This document shows positions 5,196 to 7,088 of a stretch of DNA of 7,088 bases, piece by piece (within the stretch, counting starts at the first letter, position 1; each line of letters starts with the position of its first letter). A model generated the notes under the pieces. The model did not search any database and was not told where the DNA came from. It saw only the letters and a list, made by a program, of their open reading frames with translations. The position numbers were made by a program, and so were the translations under genes. Location: assembly GCA_017620315.1 (NCBI GenBank), contig JAFZQQ010000464.1, forward strand, positions 1-7,088. The letters are read 5' to 3'. Source of the stretch: Oscillospiraceae bacterium. Lineage in GTDB: Bacteria; Bacillota; Clostridia; Oscillospirales; Oscillospiraceae.

Positions 5196-7088
5196 TTACG
5201 CCATGATGAAGCGATAGAGCAGAGTCGCGAACTGGCCGCGGGTGATGACGCCCTGCGGGTCGAGGATGACGTTGCCTTCCATATCGGCAGCGCCGGCGAG
5301 GATGCCGTTCTCGACCATCCAGGTCATGGCGTCGACCGCGTCCTCGGAGACCTTGTCGGCGTCACCGAAGTCGCTCAGGTCGGTGGAGATCTCAAGCTCA
5401 GCGCCGAGCAGCTTGGCAAAGTCGCACATCAGGACCGCAAACTCCTCGCGGGTGACGGGATCCTTGAGGTTGTCACCGTCGGCAAGACCGGCCTCGACAG
5501 CCCAGGCAACACCCTGCTCGAGAGTGAAGACGCTGTCGCCGCTGTCAGCAAGGCCGTACAGGTTGGCGAGACGGGCAAGAACGGTGAGGATCTGCGCCTT
5601 GGTGAGGTTCTGCTTGGGACTGTAGGTCGTCTCGGAGGTGCCGTTCATCAGGCCGTAGTAGTTGGCAACATAGACGCCCATGGCGTACCAGTTGTACATG
5701 TAAACGTCCTCGAAGGGCTTGAGCACCATGACCTTCTCGCGCATGGTCTTGTCGAGCTTCTGGATGTACTCGGGGGAGAGCGGGGAATCAAGGTTCACGC
5801 CCTTGAAGCTGTCCTGGAAGCTGACGTTGCCGGGCTGCGCCACGAAGGCGAGGTAGTGGTCGACGGCGGCGAAGTAATCCTCCTGGGACTCCTCCCAGAA
5901 CATGAGGGCGCCGGCGGCAGAGGTGGCGTAGCTGATGTAGTACATCGGGCTCTGGAAGGTGTGGGGCACCTCATACCAGCCGTACATCTCGGTGCGCGGG
6001 TCGTCCTTTTCGACGCGGCCGTACTCCTTCATGATCTTGCAGTAGAACTCGTTGATCTGCTTCAATGTGACGTTGGGGGTGGAGTAAGCGTAGCGCTGCA
6101 GCTCGTCATGGATGCAGCCCTGAATAACGCTGTAGATGGTGTTTGCGATAGTGCTCTGGGCAACGGCGTCGGCCTGAGTGCCGAACAGCTCGGGATAGAA
6201 CTTGAGCATCAGCAGCTCGAGACCCTGGGAGTGGACCTCGGCGGTGTCGACGTCGGTGCTGGGGTCGTTCCAGTCATGGCCGGACCAATAGGCGTTGTTG
6301 GCGTGGCCGAGCTCATGGATGGCGGTGGTCAGGTCGCTGTAGGTGCCGGTCGGATTGTTGAAGTAAAAGGGCATGTTGTAATAGGAAATCGTTCTCGTGT
6401 AGGAAGTCCCGGCCTTCCTGGAATAGGGGTCGAGGTCATAGGAGCCGTGCTCATAGATGTAAGACGCGGACTCATACAGCTCATCGGACAGCTGAGCGAA
6501 ATATGGCAGAAGAGTCGGGAACACGTTGGAGCCGGTATATTTGGAGGCTGCGAGCGGAAGGGCGTTTTCATCCACACTGTCCATATAGTATACGTAAGTC
6601 CAGAAGTGCGTGCAAAGCTCCTTTTTGACCGCGGTGGAAAAAGCCTCTATGTCCTTAACGGTATAATCGCGGTGGTAGACCTCGGCGTAAGCGTACTCGG
6701 CGTAGTTGCTGTAATCGTGGAGCGCGGCGATCTGATTGCGCACAGATATCATTTCCAGATAGATCTCGCCGAAGCGGGCGTTGAGCTGACTGGAGATATA
6801 CCGGCTTATAGCGGTATATGTATCATAGTCTATCTTGTCGGAGTAGTATGCGGCTTCAGCGGATTTATCGCTGTACTCCACGCCGTTATATTCAAAGGCA
6901 ATGTCTCTTGAGCTCGCGGCAAGCGACCTGTAGTCTGCAATGAGCTCCTGCTCTCTGGAGTTGAGCGCTCTCTCTTCGTCGGTCATATCCACGTAATAGA
7001 GGTAATTGGCGAGCTGTTTCTTGCTCAGACGGGAGCTGAGAACTTCGGAGCATGCGTTATCGAGAAGCAGAACGTCGCGCACAACGCC
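5196..7088 (-). CDS. M3-family zinc oligoendopeptidase with three SLH domains, 5' partial
   Basis: The visible 630 residues run from the window edge to the TAA at 5198-5196; the frame is open to the edge, so the N-terminus, presumably with a signal peptide, lies outside. The catalytic part resembles M3 oligopeptidases (PepF type). A helical segment with YLEMISVRNQIAALHDYSNY precedes the zinc motif HELGH (6317-6303), and a second acidic ligand, the Glu of AEVHSQG (6239-6237), follows 26 residues after the first His. The C-terminus carries three S-layer homology repeats, at about 5702-5545 (LTKAQI), 5532-5395 (VTREEFA) and 5378-5199 (ITRGQFA). SLH domains bind secondary cell-wall polymers, so the enzyme is predicted to be exported and held on the cell surface, cutting peptides outside the cell. 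Most M3 peptidases are cytoplasmic, which makes the anchor notable. Its promoter is outside the window, and it converges on the sensor operon. Confidence 0.88.
   Translation of the reverse strand, partial: GVVRDVLLLDNACSEVLSSRLSKKQLANYLYYVDMTDEERALNSREQELIADYRSLAASSRDIAFEYNGVEYSDKSAEAAYYSDKIDYDTYTAISRYISSQLNARFGEIYLEMISVRNQIAALHDYSNYAEYAYAEVYHRDYTVKDIEAFSTAVKKELCTHFWTYVYYMDSVDENALPLAASKYTGSNVFPTLLPYFAQLSDELYESASYIYEHGSYDLDPYSRKAGTSYTRTISYYNMPFYFNNPTGTYSDLTTAIHELGHANNAYWSGHDWNDPSTDVDTAEVHSQGLELLMLKFYPELFGTQADAVAQSTIANTIYSVIQGCIHDELQRYAYSTPNVTLKQINEFYCKIMKEYGRVEKDDPRTEMYGWYEVPHTFQSPMYYISYATSAAGALMFWEESQEDYFAAVDHYLAFVAQPGNVSFQDSFKGVNLDSPLSPEYIQKLDKTMREKVMVLKPFEDVYMYNWYAMGVYVANYYGLMNGTSETTYSPKQNLTKAQILTVLARLANLYGLADSGDSVFTLEQGVAWAVEAGLADGDNLKDPVTREEFAVLMCDFAKLLGAELEISTDLSDFGDADKVSEDAVDAMTWMVENGILAGAADMEGNVILDPQGVITRGQFATLLYRFIMA

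Noticed and set aside
5172..6911. Long plus-strand open frame (579 codons) opposite the peptidase gene
   Set aside because: The translation is low-complexity and rich in Val, Gly and Leu, as expected from the complement of GC-biased codons. The minus strand has clear M3 and SLH motifs, and the plus-strand frame begins in the terminator tail without a ribosome binding site.
7080..7082. GTG at 7082 as the true start of the peptidase
   Set aside because: The frame stays open to the window edge, and the M3 N-terminal region and an export signal are still missing, so the gene must begin outside the window.
1..7088. CRISPR array, insertion sequence, tRNA or rRNA gene, phage or toxin-antitoxin module
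   Set aside because: Reading both strands I found no spaced direct repeats, transposase-like protein, terminal inverted repeats or tRNA-like clover-leaf. The coding regions are fully explained by four genes.

Overview
The window looks like a moderately GC-rich Clostridia chromosome, probably a gut Oscillospiraceae-like Firmicute. This is inferred from three things: strong purine-rich Shine-Dalgarno sites, a DUF4867 protein (a family I associate mainly with Firmicutes), and a surface peptidase with a triple SLH anchor. Nothing in it indicates a phage, plasmid, transposon or CRISPR locus.

Layout: (1) Positions 1-557 (+) hold the 3' part of a DUF4867-family gene whose start lies before the window. 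(2) Positions 558-768 are intergenic, with a rho-independent terminator near 630-664 and then a good sigma-A type promoter (678-706). (3) Positions 769-3387 (+) encode an 872-residue protein that reads FIST_N - FIST_C - degenerate GGDEF - EAL. All EAL catalytic residues I can check are present, so it is predicted to be an active, soluble cyclic-di-GMP phosphodiesterase. (4) Positions 3405-5129 (+), only 17 bases downstream and with its own strong ribosome binding site, encode a 574-residue protein. It has a LacI/periplasmic-binding-protein-like sensor domain, a helical linker and a GAF-like C-terminus, but no DNA-binding and no output domain. (5) A long hairpin at 5128-5170 with A and T tracts on its two sides ends this operon and very probably the convergent gene too. 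(6) Positions 5196-7088 (-) hold the 3' part of an M3-family zinc oligoendopeptidase with three C-terminal S-layer homology domains. Its N-terminus lies beyond the window.

Genes 3 and 4 probably form one transcription unit. The first contributes a FIST sensor and the c-di-GMP hydrolysing domain. The second resembles the sensory half of the clostridial 'substrate-binding plus GGDEF' proteins but stops where the GGDEF would begin. The most interesting reading, which is inference, is a two-protein c-di-GMP signalling module in which a stand-alone sugar-binding-like sensor acts through a partner. The surface peptidase is convergent, so it is not in that operon, and any functional link to it is speculative.
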